From: Dactylis glomerata
Taxonomy: Eukaryota > Streptophyta > Magnoliopsida > Poales > Poaceae
NCBI GenBank assembly: GCA_007115705.1
Contig: QXEO01000553.1
Span: forward strand, 11,954,491 to 12,018,490
Length of the DNA: 64,000 bases
Direction of reading: 5' to 3'
Each line of letters begins with the position of its first letter. Within the stretch, counting starts at the first letter, position 1. Shown in pieces: positions 44,793 to 57,602 of this stretch. The notes below the pieces were generated by a model. The model searched no databases, was not told where the DNA came from, and saw only the letters and a list, made by a program, of their open reading frames with translations. The position numbers and the translations under genes are program-made.

Positions 44793-46457
44793 TGATGCTC
44801 CAAGTGAATGTGGCTTCAGACTGTCCTTGTGCGTGGTGAATAACCAGCCCGTTGGAACCCCAAGAGGAAGGTATGATGAGTGCAGCAGCAAGTTTTCCCT
44901 CAGTTTAAGAAACCAAGGTTTATCGAACAGGAGAAGAGAGACAATGACGGCTGAAGGTGATGCTTGCTAGTTCGCGACAGCAGCGGACAATTTATATATG
45001 GCGCCTCGTCCAAGCTTTGCTTGCTAGCTGCAACGTGGAACCTGCACACACACAAACAAATACTTTGCTCCCAACTTGCGATGAGGTTGTCAATCTCACC
45101 GGTTTGCTTGAAACAAAGGTTATGAGTGTATCGAGTGGAAAACAATATAGTATGCGAGTAAAGTAAACAGTACGAGTAAAGTAAACATGTGATAGCAATA
45201 TGATGTAAATAGGACCGGGGTCCACAGTTCACTAGTGGTGTCTCTCCATAGATAAAATAGCACATGCTGGGTAAACAAATTACAGTTGGGCAATTGATAG
45301 AATAAAGATAACGTGATATGTCAAGAAGATCACTATGAGATTTACTCTGGGCATTACAACAAAATACATAGACCGCCATCCAACTGCATCTATGACTAAT
45401 AATCCACTTGTGGTGAATCAATCCGAGAACTCCACAAGTATTAAGTTGCGAACAACAGATAATTGCATTAAGCAAAGTGTGTAATGTAAACAAAGCATAT
45501 GCCCTTGAGCATATGAATGTTGTTTTCTCCCTAGTAGAAACAACACATCTACCACCTTAGAGGTTTCTGTCACTCCCCCAGGTGAAATAGAGGCATGAAC
45601 CCACTATCGAGCATAAATACCCCCTCTTGGAGTCACTAGCAACTACTCGGCCAAGATAGCTACTAACAACGGAGAGCATGCAAGATCATAAACAACATAG
45701 AGATAACAAAAGATATAATTCAGTACAGCAACTTAATCATAAACACCAATATTCATCGGATCCCAACAAACCAAACATGTATAATTACATAACGGTGATC
45801 TCAATCATGTAGGGCAGCTCATGAGATCTAAACATGAAGCACAAGGTGGAGAAGACAACCATCTAGCTACTGCTATGGACCCATAGTCCAAGGTAGACTA
45901 CTCACTCATCGCTCCGGAGGCAAGCATGGCGATGAAGAAGACCTCCGGTGGCGATTCCCCTCTCCGGCAGGGTGTCGGGAAGAGCTTCTGGACCCTCCCG
46001 ATCTTCGGGTCGACGGCGGCGGCGGATCGCGATGTATTCTGGAAAACTGATCGGGCACTTAGGTTTTTCTCGTCGGGGGGTCTTTATAGGCGAAGGGTCG
46101 ATGTCAGAGGAGGGGCCAGGCGCCCTCACATGGGCCCGGCGCGGCCAGGGGGCTGGCCGCGCCACCCACGCGTGTGGGGCCCTGGTGGCCCCCCTCCGAC
46201 ACTTCTTCGGATCTCTGGAAGCTTTCGGGAAAAATAAGACTTCAGGAACTTGTTTTGTCCAATTCCGAGAATATTTCCTGTGTATCACTTCTGAAACACA
46301 AAAACAGCAGAAAACAGGAAACTGGCACTGTGGCACTTGTTAATAGGTTAGTTCCGGAAAATGCATAAAAGTGCCACTAAGTGTAACGAAACAATAGGCA
46401 AATGGTGTAAAACAAGCATGGAGCATCAAAAATTATAGATACGTTTGAGACGTATCA
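44793..46457 (-). repeat. Inner retrotransposon, 5' LTR (right)
   Basis: 1,665 bp. It is the LTR that would drive transcription of the gag-protease ORF. Confidence 0.95.
46082..46089 (-). promoter_or_regulatory. TATA box of the inner retrotransposon 5' LTR
   Basis: Minus strand CTATAAAG within CGCCTATAAAGACCCCC, intact here, in the partner LTR (39221-39228) and in the outer left LTR (52070-52077). Confidence 0.6.
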
Positions 46458-49400
46458 GTACCCAGGGTTTATAAATGTTTTGAGATCTCTCTCTAATATT
46501 AAAAAACCCCACTTGGATAGAATCAACTCTTGTTTGTAAATAAACTAAAACAAGTTGTTTTCCTCTCAATCCTAAAACCCTAACTCTAATGTCTTGCCAT
46601 TATGGGCTTCCTTTTGAGGATTTTAGTACTAACCAAACTAGCCTAAGGAAAGCACCCATGGTGTTAGTAGCATCATCTTCATCCAACCATAAAAAGGTTT
46701 CACTCAAATTTAGAGAATCATCTCTTGCAGACATTTCATCAAACACCTTATGTGCAGGCTATCTACACTCTTGTTAACAGTTTCAGTTTTTACACACTTG
46801 TATTAAGCTCATCTATCCTATCCATGGCAATGTACCTTCCTAGAACTCATTTTTGATATATATTCTTCCATTCTTTCCATTACCACCTAGTCATTTGAGG
46901 TCATTTGCTACTTGTTCTATCCCTGTTTCTGACCCTAATCAAACCACTGACCATTTGACTATTATTAGATGCAGTTTTGGTCACACTTCTAGATTTCAAA
47001 ATTAATTGTTCAGAGACCATCCTATGACCTATCCCTCTTATTTTTGATCTACTCTAACTATCTATACACTTGCATGGGCATTTTGAGGTGTGCCACCCAT
47101 TTATGTGGGATGGTTTTGAACTCTAATCAAAACTACTTTCGTCCTTTAATTTTTTTCCATAAATCTTTGGATCACATTTTAGCATTCGCCATAAATTCTC
47201 CCCGTGAGCCATTCCCTCTCTAATAACATTGGAAGTGTTATTTATGCTTAAATACCACACCTCCTCCATCCAAGTTGCCTATTTTCTTATCTCATCTTTC
47301 TTATTTAGCAAATGCATGGAAATGGCAGCCATGTTATTTCTTGACCTCTTACTTACCCAATAAAATTCAGGAACTTCTACTATGCCATATCTTTGATTTT
47401 AGAATCATCTAAGCCCAAAACCTTAATTGCCTATTCTCAAAATTTCCAAGATCTAGTTCAAACTACTATTAGAGCAAATACTTAAAATCAAATATTGGTG
47501 ACCAAGTTTGCTTTGCAAAGACTTGGCTAAGTCATCTCCAACCTTCTCACACCTCTCTTTGAACCATCTTGCATACCCATGTTTGGAACCAATCTATTAT
47601 ATCTTTCTATTTTCCAAATTGATCAATGCATGCATCCTCACCATATCCACCCCTACTAATCCAAACTCCTTTGAAACCACACTAAACCAGCTCATTTACC
47701 ACTCCAGCAATCTCACCCCTCTCTGGTCAAAAACTACTGTAGCAACCACTCCTCCCCCTTGTCCTTTAGTGCTTGGAAGAAGGAAGAGGAGATCCATGCA
47801 AGAAGATTTTTCAACACTAAAATATTGTGCAGCAGCCTCTCCCCTCTGTTCCTGGCTGACCAAGGCACCTCCTAGACCCCTCTCACCCACTCCACCATCC
47901 CCCTTGCCCAACCAGAGGCCACCAAACCTACCCCACATGCCCAAACCGACCTACACACCCACATCTCTTTATATACGGCCACAGCCCACACCAGCCGCCC
48001 TCTGCCGTCCCATTTCCCCCTCACACCACCACTTACCCTCCCAGAACTCAAGAACCGCTCCCTTGCTCTCTGGCAGTGAGGAGAGTAAGAAAAACCTCCT
48101 CACGACCTGCAGTGAAGGAGGGCATTTTGCCATCGATCAGGACCCTCTCTTACCTCACTTTTTGCATGCGTGTACTTCCCTGCATAATACCAACCTAATC
48201 CTGCCCTTACTTTGGATCTAGGAGCACTAGAGCGTGGACCTTGATGAGCCCCGGAGCAAGCTCGTCGGCCCCGATGCATGGATCCGCTTCCCTGAGCCAA
48301 ATGTGCCACTACCGCGCATCGCCGAGGTCGCCTCGCTGCACCACGCCTCCTAGTCGCCTCCCCAGCCTCCACGAGGCACCGTGGGTAAGCCCCTGTTCGC
48401 CCTAGACCCGGCTAGGGTTTCCTCCCTGTCAGCCCGGCCGGAGGAAGAAGACGGCTGGGGGCCGTCGATCATGACTTGATCGGACGGTCCCCGTCACCCC
48501 GTACCGCTTCGGGCGCCAGCGCCGCTGACAGCAGGGCCCGGCCTGTCAGCGCGCCTGGATTGATTTCCTACCCATGCGCTACGTGTGATGGGCTGGCCGG
48601 CGCTAGATCGGCCCGGGTCTGGTGCAGATCTGGCCCAGTTACTTTTTTTTCAGGGAATTACAATTACTATTTTCCCAGATCTAAGAAACTGCAAAAAATT
48701 GTAGAAAAATAATTACGGGTCCAATTGAGTTGATTCAAGTTTCTATGAGATCCTTGTTTAAATATCTATCTAACACCACTGGCCCCACTCCATTTGAATC
48801 CTGCATAAATATATCTATTTTAACTAGCAAATCAGCCCTCCTTTCAATCAAAAATCCAAATGTGGTGTTCTGTAAATTGAAAATGTGTGTTTCCAATTTT
48901 TAGTGATGGTATGTTATATTATGGTGCGTGAGCAGCTTGTTTTGCTATTTTAGGAGTATTATTTTCTCTGCAGTAATTATTTTGGTGTTATTAGAAATTA
49001 TCATTGTTTTATTTATTGTGCTTAATCGAAATGAGCTTTTGGAGTGATTCAAACTCTGGTGTGTTGTGCATTACTGTAGCTTTCAAACTTGACCTCTGCT
49101 AGAATTTTAGGAGCTACTGAAAGTTTTAGAGATTTATTTTGCTTTTCTAGTGGTAATTTTGACTAGGAAATTCATTATAATTCAACCCTAACCTATTTTG
49201 GAATGATTCCAATTGGGTTGACTTTATAAACTTGTTAGCTATCTGATGCTATGCTGGTTGACATGTTTTGATCACGTTTGATGCCTGCATGATGTTTGTG
49301 TTGAGTATAGGGTTAATTACTATTAGAAATTGTTTTCCCTATTAATAAAGTGACTTTACTTTTATAAGATGAAATCTTGGTTTAGAAACTTGTTGCTTAT

Positions 49401-51407
49401 CTGCAAGTATACTTAATATGTTATTTGACCTATGTGACCACCTGCATGCTTGTTTGAGGTGAAGTGGTGTGGTGCTTGCTATGTTTGAAAAACCCTAGTT
49501 CTAATAGGATTAGCTTGCTACTAAAAATCTATGAAATCTTATTTTAGATTCTAAACATGTTTGTTTCTGATACTCTCTGATTATGTGATGTTGAGTGATG
49601 AAGTGCTTGTGACTTGTGTATGCATGTATGCTTATTGTGTGCTTTTATTTTTCCGGCGATAGAATCAAACGAAGAGTGTGCGGAGGAAGGGGAAGTCTTT
49701 GAGTATCAAGAAGAGGACCAGGGACAAGCCACTCAAGGCAAGCCATCTAACTTGATGCATATCTGAATCCTATTTACTCAATTTGCAGGTTGCATAAAGG
49801 TTTATTAAACTGCATGATTTTATATTGCTAGAGCTCTTGTAGCAATTATATGGTTGGCTCAAGCTCCACAAGCCATTTGTTATCATCCATCGAGATGACC
49901 CCTTTGAACACCTATTCATTATGCTTGCCGCAGTGGCTTGTTGATTAGCAGCAAAGCCTTTGGAAAACCTCTAGTGGAGCCAAAAACTCTACGATGGGAA
50001 CACTCTCCGCAATGATTTCGAAAATGTTTTCGAAAACCTTGGAGTAGTATCTACTCCACTGAAATGCTTTCAGGTGATTTTGGAAAACGGAGTTGGACAT
50101 GGGAGTTAAAGGAGTTGGTGGTTTTATAAAAGTGGCATTGTGTATAAGTGTTCGCCAAACCAATTAACCCGTGCAACCACATTACCCCGGTATGGGACAG
50201 GGCTTAGTCCGAAGTTTATCTGCTTTAGTGCAGGGAGCCTCGTACTATATAAGGGTCTGTAGGACCCTAGAATCCGGGTTGTCGCAATTGGTGGGCAACA
50301 GTGTAACGGGCCCGCCAATAGGCTACCCGTCCGGAAGACACTTGGGTTCTCCCGCCGTGGCACTGGAGCTACACTCAAGGAAATGGAGGTAGGCTGCCAG
50401 GGTTTGCCAGGGAGGTTACCTCCATAGGGCAGGCACCCGTGCTAAGGTAGGTAAATGGAAGACTTTGTTCGATTATCTGAACCCCGCATACTAGTGTATG
50501 ACGGATCGTGGTGGTATCCCGGCGGATCTATCGAATCTTGTGGGTAAAGTGTACAACCTCTGCAGAGTGTAATCTATTCGAATAGCCGAGTCCTCGGTCA
50601 TGGACGGTTGGAATGGCCATACTTAACCTGTGTCGAATTTTGGTTTTTACAAAATGTTTTCAGAAAAATGGAGTGTGTGCCGAACAGAGTACTTGGAGGG
50701 TACGGCCGTGGCACGGATGTGGTTCGGAGTACTTGTAGGGTACTACCGAGGAATTGGAGATGGTCATGTGTGATTGACCTGGTCTTATGAATGGAGATGG
50801 TCATGTTGGATTGACCTGGTTTATGAAAAGAAAAGGGTTTTCCCCCTTCCTAGAGATTTTACTAAAACTTGTTTTCTAAATGTTTTTAATAAAGATATAG
50901 AGATGTCGTAAGACATGCTATATCGACAAGAGAAACTATGTTTTTGAAAAGAAGCAAACTAGTTTAGGGCCTTCCCTTGCTACAGCCAAAATGCATATCC
51001 AGTGTTCTTCCCTTAGATGGTTTGCGAGTACAATTCAAATGTACTCACGGCTTTGTCCCTGGCTATTAACTTGGTCAGACTATGGAGAAGACAATACAGA
51101 AGGGAGAAGGTGGTTATGATGACGCATGTGCGAACTAGGAATGTCTCCCAGTCAGTTGCCTGTAGGGTAGTAGGCGTGACGTGGGTCATCAACGCTGCTT
51201 GGTATCTGCTGCTTAATTGTAAACTTGCCCTGCGTGGCAATATCATAATTGGTCATGTGACCCATTTGTAAGTATATTATTCGGTACTGTAAAGGATGAT
51301 GTAATTCTGTTATCAACTTGGATATGTGGATTCATGACACACTAATCATGCGATCATGAATTGGATGCATATTGGGTATTCCGGATGGGTAATCTGGGGT
51401 CCCCACA
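46458..51407 (+). repeat. LARD-like element, 3' LTR, second part
   Basis: Continues the 3' LTR after the inner insertion, matching 30000-34957. It contains the TATA box (about 47968-47975) and leader donor (about 48383). After the acceptor (about 49668) it carries the uninterrupted version of the acidic leader exon, to the stop at 49763-49765. Confidence 0.93.
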
Positions 51408-52445
51408 CATCCGAGGACCCCTTGAGTATTAAGTTGCGAACAACAGATAACTCCATTAAGCAAAGTGTGTAATGTAAACAAAGCGAATGACCTTAGACAC
51501 AAGAATGTTGTTTTCTCCCTAGTGGCAACAGCACATCTACAACCTTAGAGGCTTCTGTCACTCCCCCAGATTAAATAGAGGCATGAACCCAACTATCGAG
51601 CATAAATACCCCCTCTTGGAGTCACTAGTATCTACTTGGCCAAGATAGCTATTAACAACGGAGAGCATGCAAGATCATAAACAACATAGAGATAACATAA
51701 GATATAATTCAGAACATCAACTTAATCATAAAACCAATATTCATTGGATCCCAACAAACACAACATGTAGAATTACATAAAGACGATCTTGATCATGTAG
51801 GGCAGCTCACAAGATCTAAACATGAAGCACATGGTGGAGAAGACAACCATCTAGCTACTGCTATGGACCCATAGTCCAAGGTAGACTACTCACTCATCGC
51901 ACCGGAGGAAAGCATGGCGATGAAGAAGACCTCTGGTGGCGATTCTCCTCTTCGGTAGGGTGCCGGGAAGAGCTTCTGGACCCTCCCGATCTCGGGTCGA
52001 CGACGGCGGTGGATCGCGATGTGTTTCTGGAAAATTAATAGGGTATTTAGCTTTTTCCCGTCGGGGGTTCTTTATAGGCGAAGGGGCGGCGTCAGGAGTG
52101 GACCAGGGCGGCCTCACCCATAGGGGGCATGGCCAGGGGCTGGCCGCGCCACCCCATGGTGTGACTGGCCCGTGGCCCCCCTCCGTCTCCTCTTTGGTCT
52201 TCTAGAAGCTTCATTAAATATTAGGAGGTTCGGCTTTTATTTCGTCCAATTCCGAGAATATTTCCCGTGTAACTTTTCTGAAACACAAAAATAGCAGAAA
52301 ATAGGGAACTGGCACTGTGGCATCTCGTTAATAGGTTAGTTCCAGAAAATGTATAAAAATGCCATGAAGTGTAACAAAACATAAAGAAATGGTGTAAAAA
52401 TAAGCATGGAGCATCAAAAATTATAGATACGTTTGAGACGTATCA
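51408..52445 (-). repeat. Outer retrotransposon, left (3') LTR, second part
   Basis: Resumes with CATCCGAGGACCCCTTGAG, as in the right LTR at 58199, and ends GACGTATCA. A CTATAAAG box (minus) is kept at 52070-52077. Confidence 0.93.
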
Positions 52446-52464
52446 AGCATCCCCAAGCTTAACT
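52446..52464 (-). other. Polypurine tract, outer retrotransposon
   Basis: Same tract as at 39597-39615, directly next to the left LTR; it confirms minus-strand orientation. Confidence 0.78.
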
Positions 52465-55351
52465 CCTGCTCGTCCTCGAGTAGGTAAATGATAACAAAAG
52501 AATAATTTTTGGGGTGACATGCACCATCACAGTCTTGATCATCTATGTAGAGCATTGAGTGCTGAGATCAAAGAACTTAAAACATGGTCATGAAAGACAT
52601 AATCTCAATAGAAGAAACTAAGCAACCATGTTATAACATGAAAAAGAACACAAACGAAAGATCATGAAAAATGAAACAATGAAAGTCAAACGTGTGTTCA
52701 AATCATATGGAAAAACATAGCAAATGGTTTTCAGCACGTCCCTCATGGAATAGGAAAACATAAATGCATAGGACACCTTCGAGTTTAAAAGGGCGACTAG
52801 ATACAAATAATTTAAGAACAAGTGAAACCATAATCATGAATGAATCAATGATAACTTTGGGACAATGCACATTAAATTCACAATGACAACTATGCTCTCT
52901 TAGACGGTGCATAAAGGTAGAAGGTGGAGACTCAACATAAAAGTAAAAGAAAGGCCCTTCGTAGAGATTCAACATCAAGAATTATGGTACTTACTAGCTT
53001 TGAACTCTCATTGCCCCCATCATAAGCATCTTGAATGGTTAGAGTTAATGCGAATACAATTATGAAGCATATGCTTAACAAATCATAAGTTGAAAACTTT
53101 GTGTCCCATGAAGTACGAATACCCAAACCTCATGCTACTCGACTTAGGGTCCCAAGCAAGCTCTTGTCATTGTAAATATATGCGTATCATCGAGAACCGC
53201 CAACGGGGTACCTCCGTGCCTGATGACATGGAACAAGCCCACATCAAAATGACAGGACAAATAGACAATGAACACCTCGGCATCTCTTTTATTTACCATT
53301 GGTATAGCTTTTTATTTTGAGATGCGTCGTCGAATGTTCACTATGGGCATGCTGTAAATTTCCACCATGAATTATGCATGGCTTAGATTAGCGGCCCAGG
53401 CGTTTCTCTAACACATATAAGAACTCCATGATCCCGCAAGATTCCCAACTCATTTCACATCGCGAGTATCTATAAACAAAAGATCACGATATCAACTCAA
53501 ATAAGAAGTGCAATGTTGAAAGCTTACCCCATGACGGCATGGTTTGGCTAATTTCCAACTTACAACTTTAAAGCATAACAACTCAATATAAGAGAGCCAC
53601 AATGTCAAATTTTTAAAAGCGAGAAAAGTAAAGTGTGCCATCAGGTTTGTGAGAGCTTTACTAAGTAATTTTCACATAACACCAAAAAGAGTTTAATTTG
53701 AAGGATAGATAAAAGCAAGTCGAATGTACTTTGGAATAGCAAATTGCTAATAGGTATGTATGGTGAACACATTGGAAAAACATGGTTTTTAGTAGTTGGA
53801 TGCACGAGTAGAGCTCATACTCAGTACAAAGTGAGAGCTAGCAAAAGACTGGGAGCGACCAACTAAGACAACAATAACGGCCATAATCATGCAAAGCGAC
53901 AAAACATCATTAAGAGAAGCATAAAGTGGCATCACAAGTCAAAAACCAAATGATCATAGAGGCTTTAGGCGACTTATTTTGTAGTCAACATGTGTAAGCA
54001 TGCGCCAAGTCAACCCAATTAAAGCATCAAAGGAGAAAACCAAATTAATGCTTCCAAATAATAAAAACAACACATGATTTTTTCAAAGGCTCATTAAGCA
54101 ATCTCAGTCATTTGAGACAAGTCATGCTACAGCAAAAATCACTAAGCATACTATCAAAATGATATCAAGCACGACATGCAAAAGCCTAAGCCGCAGTCTA
54201 AACAAGCTCGTTTTTGTACCACTTTTTTGCATGAAACTTTTTCTCTTTTCCAACACCATTCGAACCTTTTTAAAACAACTATTTTGATGAATACCAACAT
54301 AGACCAGAGGTCAAAATACACCTTAATACAAAGATAAAACAAGATCTGAACAAAAATCAAGGCGAAAAACAAAAGCTAAACGCAGTAGCAAAAAAAGAGA
54401 ACACTTGTTGAACGATAAGAGTGAAAAACGGAGTGTTCTTTGCAAATAAAAACGAGTAATCTTCTCCAAAAGAAGTTTGTTGGGGTCCAACCATTTATTG
54501 CAGCAAACAAAACAAAACTGAAAACTAAAGTAAAGATGCTCCAAGAAAAACGCATAGTGCATGAAGCAATAAAAATATAGTGTCTTGAAAGGTGACCTGA
54601 TTTTTGTCGATGAAGAAGGGTGACTCGGGGCCGTCCCCAAGCTTTGACGCTTGTACCTCTTGGATATTTCTTGGGGTGCGTGGGCATCCCCAAGTGTGAG
54701 ATTTTGTCCATTCTTCACCTCATCTCATCATTCTCCAATCCCTACACTTGAAAACTTCCTTCATACAAAACTCAACACAATTCTATTAGCAACATTAGTG
54801 TAAGCATAACAATGAATCAATCCTTTTTGGTTCAAGTTTCAACTCAAAAAAACCACATATAAAGCATATAATACTGTAGCAACTTCCCCAAAAGTTCCGT
54901 GATCAAAAGAAATAAAAAAGAAAGCGATCGAGAGGCAAACACAAATAGTGGCAGAAATCTGTGAAAACAGAACAGCTGACAAAGATCGATTTTTTTGAGG
55001 TTTTTCTGTTGCTCAAATCAAAAAGTGTAAAACTAATGAAAGTTTGGATATAACCTGGGGCATATGCACAAGAAATCGCAGGTCAAAAATATATTCAGAG
55101 AATTTTCACGAATTTTTACGGTGCAGCACCAAAATCTGTTTCAGGACAGCAACTTCCCCAAATCTTACCTCACTCAAATTAGAGGTTTCTCTTGGCACAG
55201 AAATGAAATAAAAATGATAAGGAGAGGTTATTACAGTAGTAATAACTTCCAAGACTCAAATAAAAGAAAAAGAACTGAAAGTAAAACAATGGGTTATCTC
55301 CCAAGAGTGCTTTTCTTTAACGCCTTTCAGCTAGGCGCAGAAAAGTGCAAA
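52465..55351 (-). other. Outer retrotransposon, non-coding region in place of pol
   Basis: Aligns over its length with 39616-42534 of the inner element, with many small changes. No pol domains on either strand. Confidence 0.8.
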
Positions 55352-57414
55352 TCAAGCAATATCAAGCGATGAAGCATCAAGCTCATAATTTGCTCTAAGA
55401 ATAGAGTCAAAAAGTATTTTTTTTCTCTTCCTAGGGAAGTGTTCCATACCTTTCTTGAGTGGAAAATGATATTTGATGGTGCCTTCCTTCATATCAATAA
55501 TGGCACCTACAGTTCAAAGAAAGGGTCTTCCCAAAATAATAGGACATGAAGCATTGCATTCAATATCCATAACAAGGAAATCAACAGGAACAAGGTTATT
55601 GTTAACCATAATAAGAACATCATTAATCCTTCCCAAAGGTTTCTTCTTAGCAACATCAGTAATAGGAACATCATAATAACACTTTTCAAGCGGTGGTAAA
55701 CCAAGCATGTCATAAATCTTTCTAGGCATAATAGAAATACTAGCACCTAGATCACATAAAGCATGGCAATCAAAACCATTAACATGCATATCAATGATGG
55801 GTTCCCAACCATCTTCTAACTTCTTGGCAATAGAAGCTTTTTGTTTCAACTTTTCATCCCTAATTTTCATGAGAGCATTTGTAATATGCATAGTAAAAGC
55901 AACATTTATAGAACTAGCATTGGGACTCAAAGCAAGATTTTGCAAGAACAAAATAACTTCAGATATATTGCAGCCATCAACATCAAAATCATTAAAAGAA
56001 TTAGAGCTATCATCTCCTACACTCCGAAAAATTTCAGCACTCTTTTGAGAAAAAGTTTTTGCAGTTTTGGGCTTTTTAGTACAAGGAGTGGGAGTTTTCT
56101 CTACACCAATCAAAGTAAGAGGATTGCTAGCACTTGGAACAACATCATTAGAGGTGGTAATAGTACATACCTTCATCTTTCTAGCCATCTCATCTTCTCT
56201 TTCCCACCTGGCATGCAATTCTGCTTACATCCTAACATTTTCATCAATTTTAACTTGGATAGCACTAGCAGTGGCAAAAGTATTGTTCTCCTTCACATCA
56301 TTAGGCAACACTTTTAATTTCAGAAGTTCAACATCAAGAGCAAGGCTATCAACTTTAGAAGCAAGAATATCAATTTTGCCTAACTTTTCCTCAACAGACT
56401 TGTTAAAAGTAGTTTGCTTACCGATGAAGTCCTTGAGCATTACCTCAAGATCGGAGGGCGCGCCCCTAGTGTTGTTAGAGGAATTACCATAAGAGTTACC
56501 ATAACCATGACCATTGGTAGAAGGATACGGCCTATAATTGTTACTAGCAAAATTGTTCCTATAAGCATTGTTGTTAAAATTATTATTTCTAATGAAGTTT
56601 ACATCAACATGCTCTTCTTGAGCAACCAAAGAGGCTAAAGGAACATTATTAGGATCAACATGAGCTCTATAATTAGAAAGCATAAGAATAATATCATCAA
56701 TCTTATCACTAAAGGAGGAGGTTTCCTCAACAGAATTTACCTTCTTACCTCATGGAGCTCTCTTGGTGTGCCATTCAGAATAATTTACCATCATATTGTC
56801 GAGAAGCTTTGTTGCGGAGCCCAAGGTAAGGGACATAAAAGTGCCTCTAGCAGCTGAATCCAATAGGTTCCTTGAAGAAAAATTCAGTCCTGCATAAAAA
56901 GTTTGGACAATCATCCAAGTAGTCAGTCCATGAGTGGGACAATTCTTTATCATAGATTTCATTCTTTCCCAAGACTGAGCAACATGTTCATTATCAAACT
57001 GGCTAAACTTCATAATATCACTACGCAAAGTTATAATCTTAGCAGGGGGATAGTATTTTCCAATAAAAGCATCCTTACACTTAGCCCATGAATAAATACT
57101 ATTTTTAGGCAAAGATATCAACCAATCCTTAGCTTTTCCTCTTAAAGAGAAAGGAAACAACTTAAGCTTAATAATATCACATTCTACATCCTTATATTTT
57201 TGCATCTCACATAGCTCAACAAAATTGTTGAGATGAGCTGAGCATCATCAGTACTAGCACCAAAAAATTGCTCTTTTATAACAAGGTTCAATAAAGCAGG
57301 CTTAATCTCATAAAAATTTGCAGCAGGAGCAGGTGGTGCAATAGGAGTGCATATAAAATCACTATTATTAGTGCTAGTAAAATCACACAACTTGGTGTTC
57401 TCATGAGTACCCAT
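55352..57414 (-). pseudogene. Gag-protease of the outer retrotransposon, broken
   Basis: Homologue of the intact ORF at 42535-44598, with the same domain order including CDLGASISIMP and ILGRPFL. Lesions seen: a one-base loss near 57240 (frameshift after ASTDDAQ), TGA at 56750-56752 (inner copy CAA, Gln), TAA at 56225-56227 (inner copy a Leu codon) and TGA at 55514-55516 (inner copy CGA, Arg). The DLGAS motif itself is unaltered. It cannot make a full product; the amount of decay fits the outer, oldest layer of the nest. Confidence 0.92.
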
Positions 57415-57572
57415 TCTAGCAAAGCTAAAAGCAGACAAGTAAAAATAACAACTATGAGGAAACTAACTTTTTTGTATTTTTGATAAAACGATGCAAGCAA
57501 AAATAAAGTAAAGCAAAACAAAAACAAAGTAAAGATTGTGCGTGCGAGACTCCCCTTGCAAAAATATTCTTT

Positions 57573-57591
57573 TTCCCCGGCAACGGCGCCA
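57573..57591 (-). other. Primer binding site, outer retrotransposon
   Basis: On the minus strand TGGCGCCGTTGCCGGGGAA, identical to the inner element's tRNA-Asp-type site. Confidence 0.85.
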
Positions 57592-57602
57592 GAAAAAGTG
57601 CT

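Larger units (their letters stand above)
37931..46457 (-). mobile_element. Inner LTR retrotransposon (Athila/Sabrina-like gypsy), young, non-autonomous
   Basis: 8,527 bp, TGATGCTCC...GACGTATCA, flanked by GTACC (37926-37930 and 46458-46462). The LTRs (37931-39596 and 44793-46457) are nearly identical. It lies on the minus strand: primer site next to the right LTR, gag-protease ORF intact, polypurine tract next to the left LTR. Between the ORF and the polypurine tract are 2.9 kb of non-coding DNA where pol would be, so it needed reverse transcriptase and integrase from a partner. It is the same family as the outer element (similar LTR blocks and gag), but a different subgroup at the LTR start. 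Confidence 0.95.
29384..51407 (+). mobile_element. LARD-like non-autonomous LTR retrotransposon with 5.6-kb LTRs
   Basis: Starts TGTAACACCCCACTTTTTGT and ends GGTCCCCACA, flanked by CATCC (29379-29383 and 51408-51412). The 5' LTR is 29384-34957 and the 3' LTR is 37309-51407 minus an 8.5-kb nested insertion. The internal region is only about 2.35 kb and has no gag or pol similarity. A Met-tRNA-type primer site and a polypurine tract are present. Very long LTRs and a short non-coding core are the marks of LARDs such as barley Sukkula. That kinship is inferred from structure, not shown by alignment. Confidence 0.93.
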
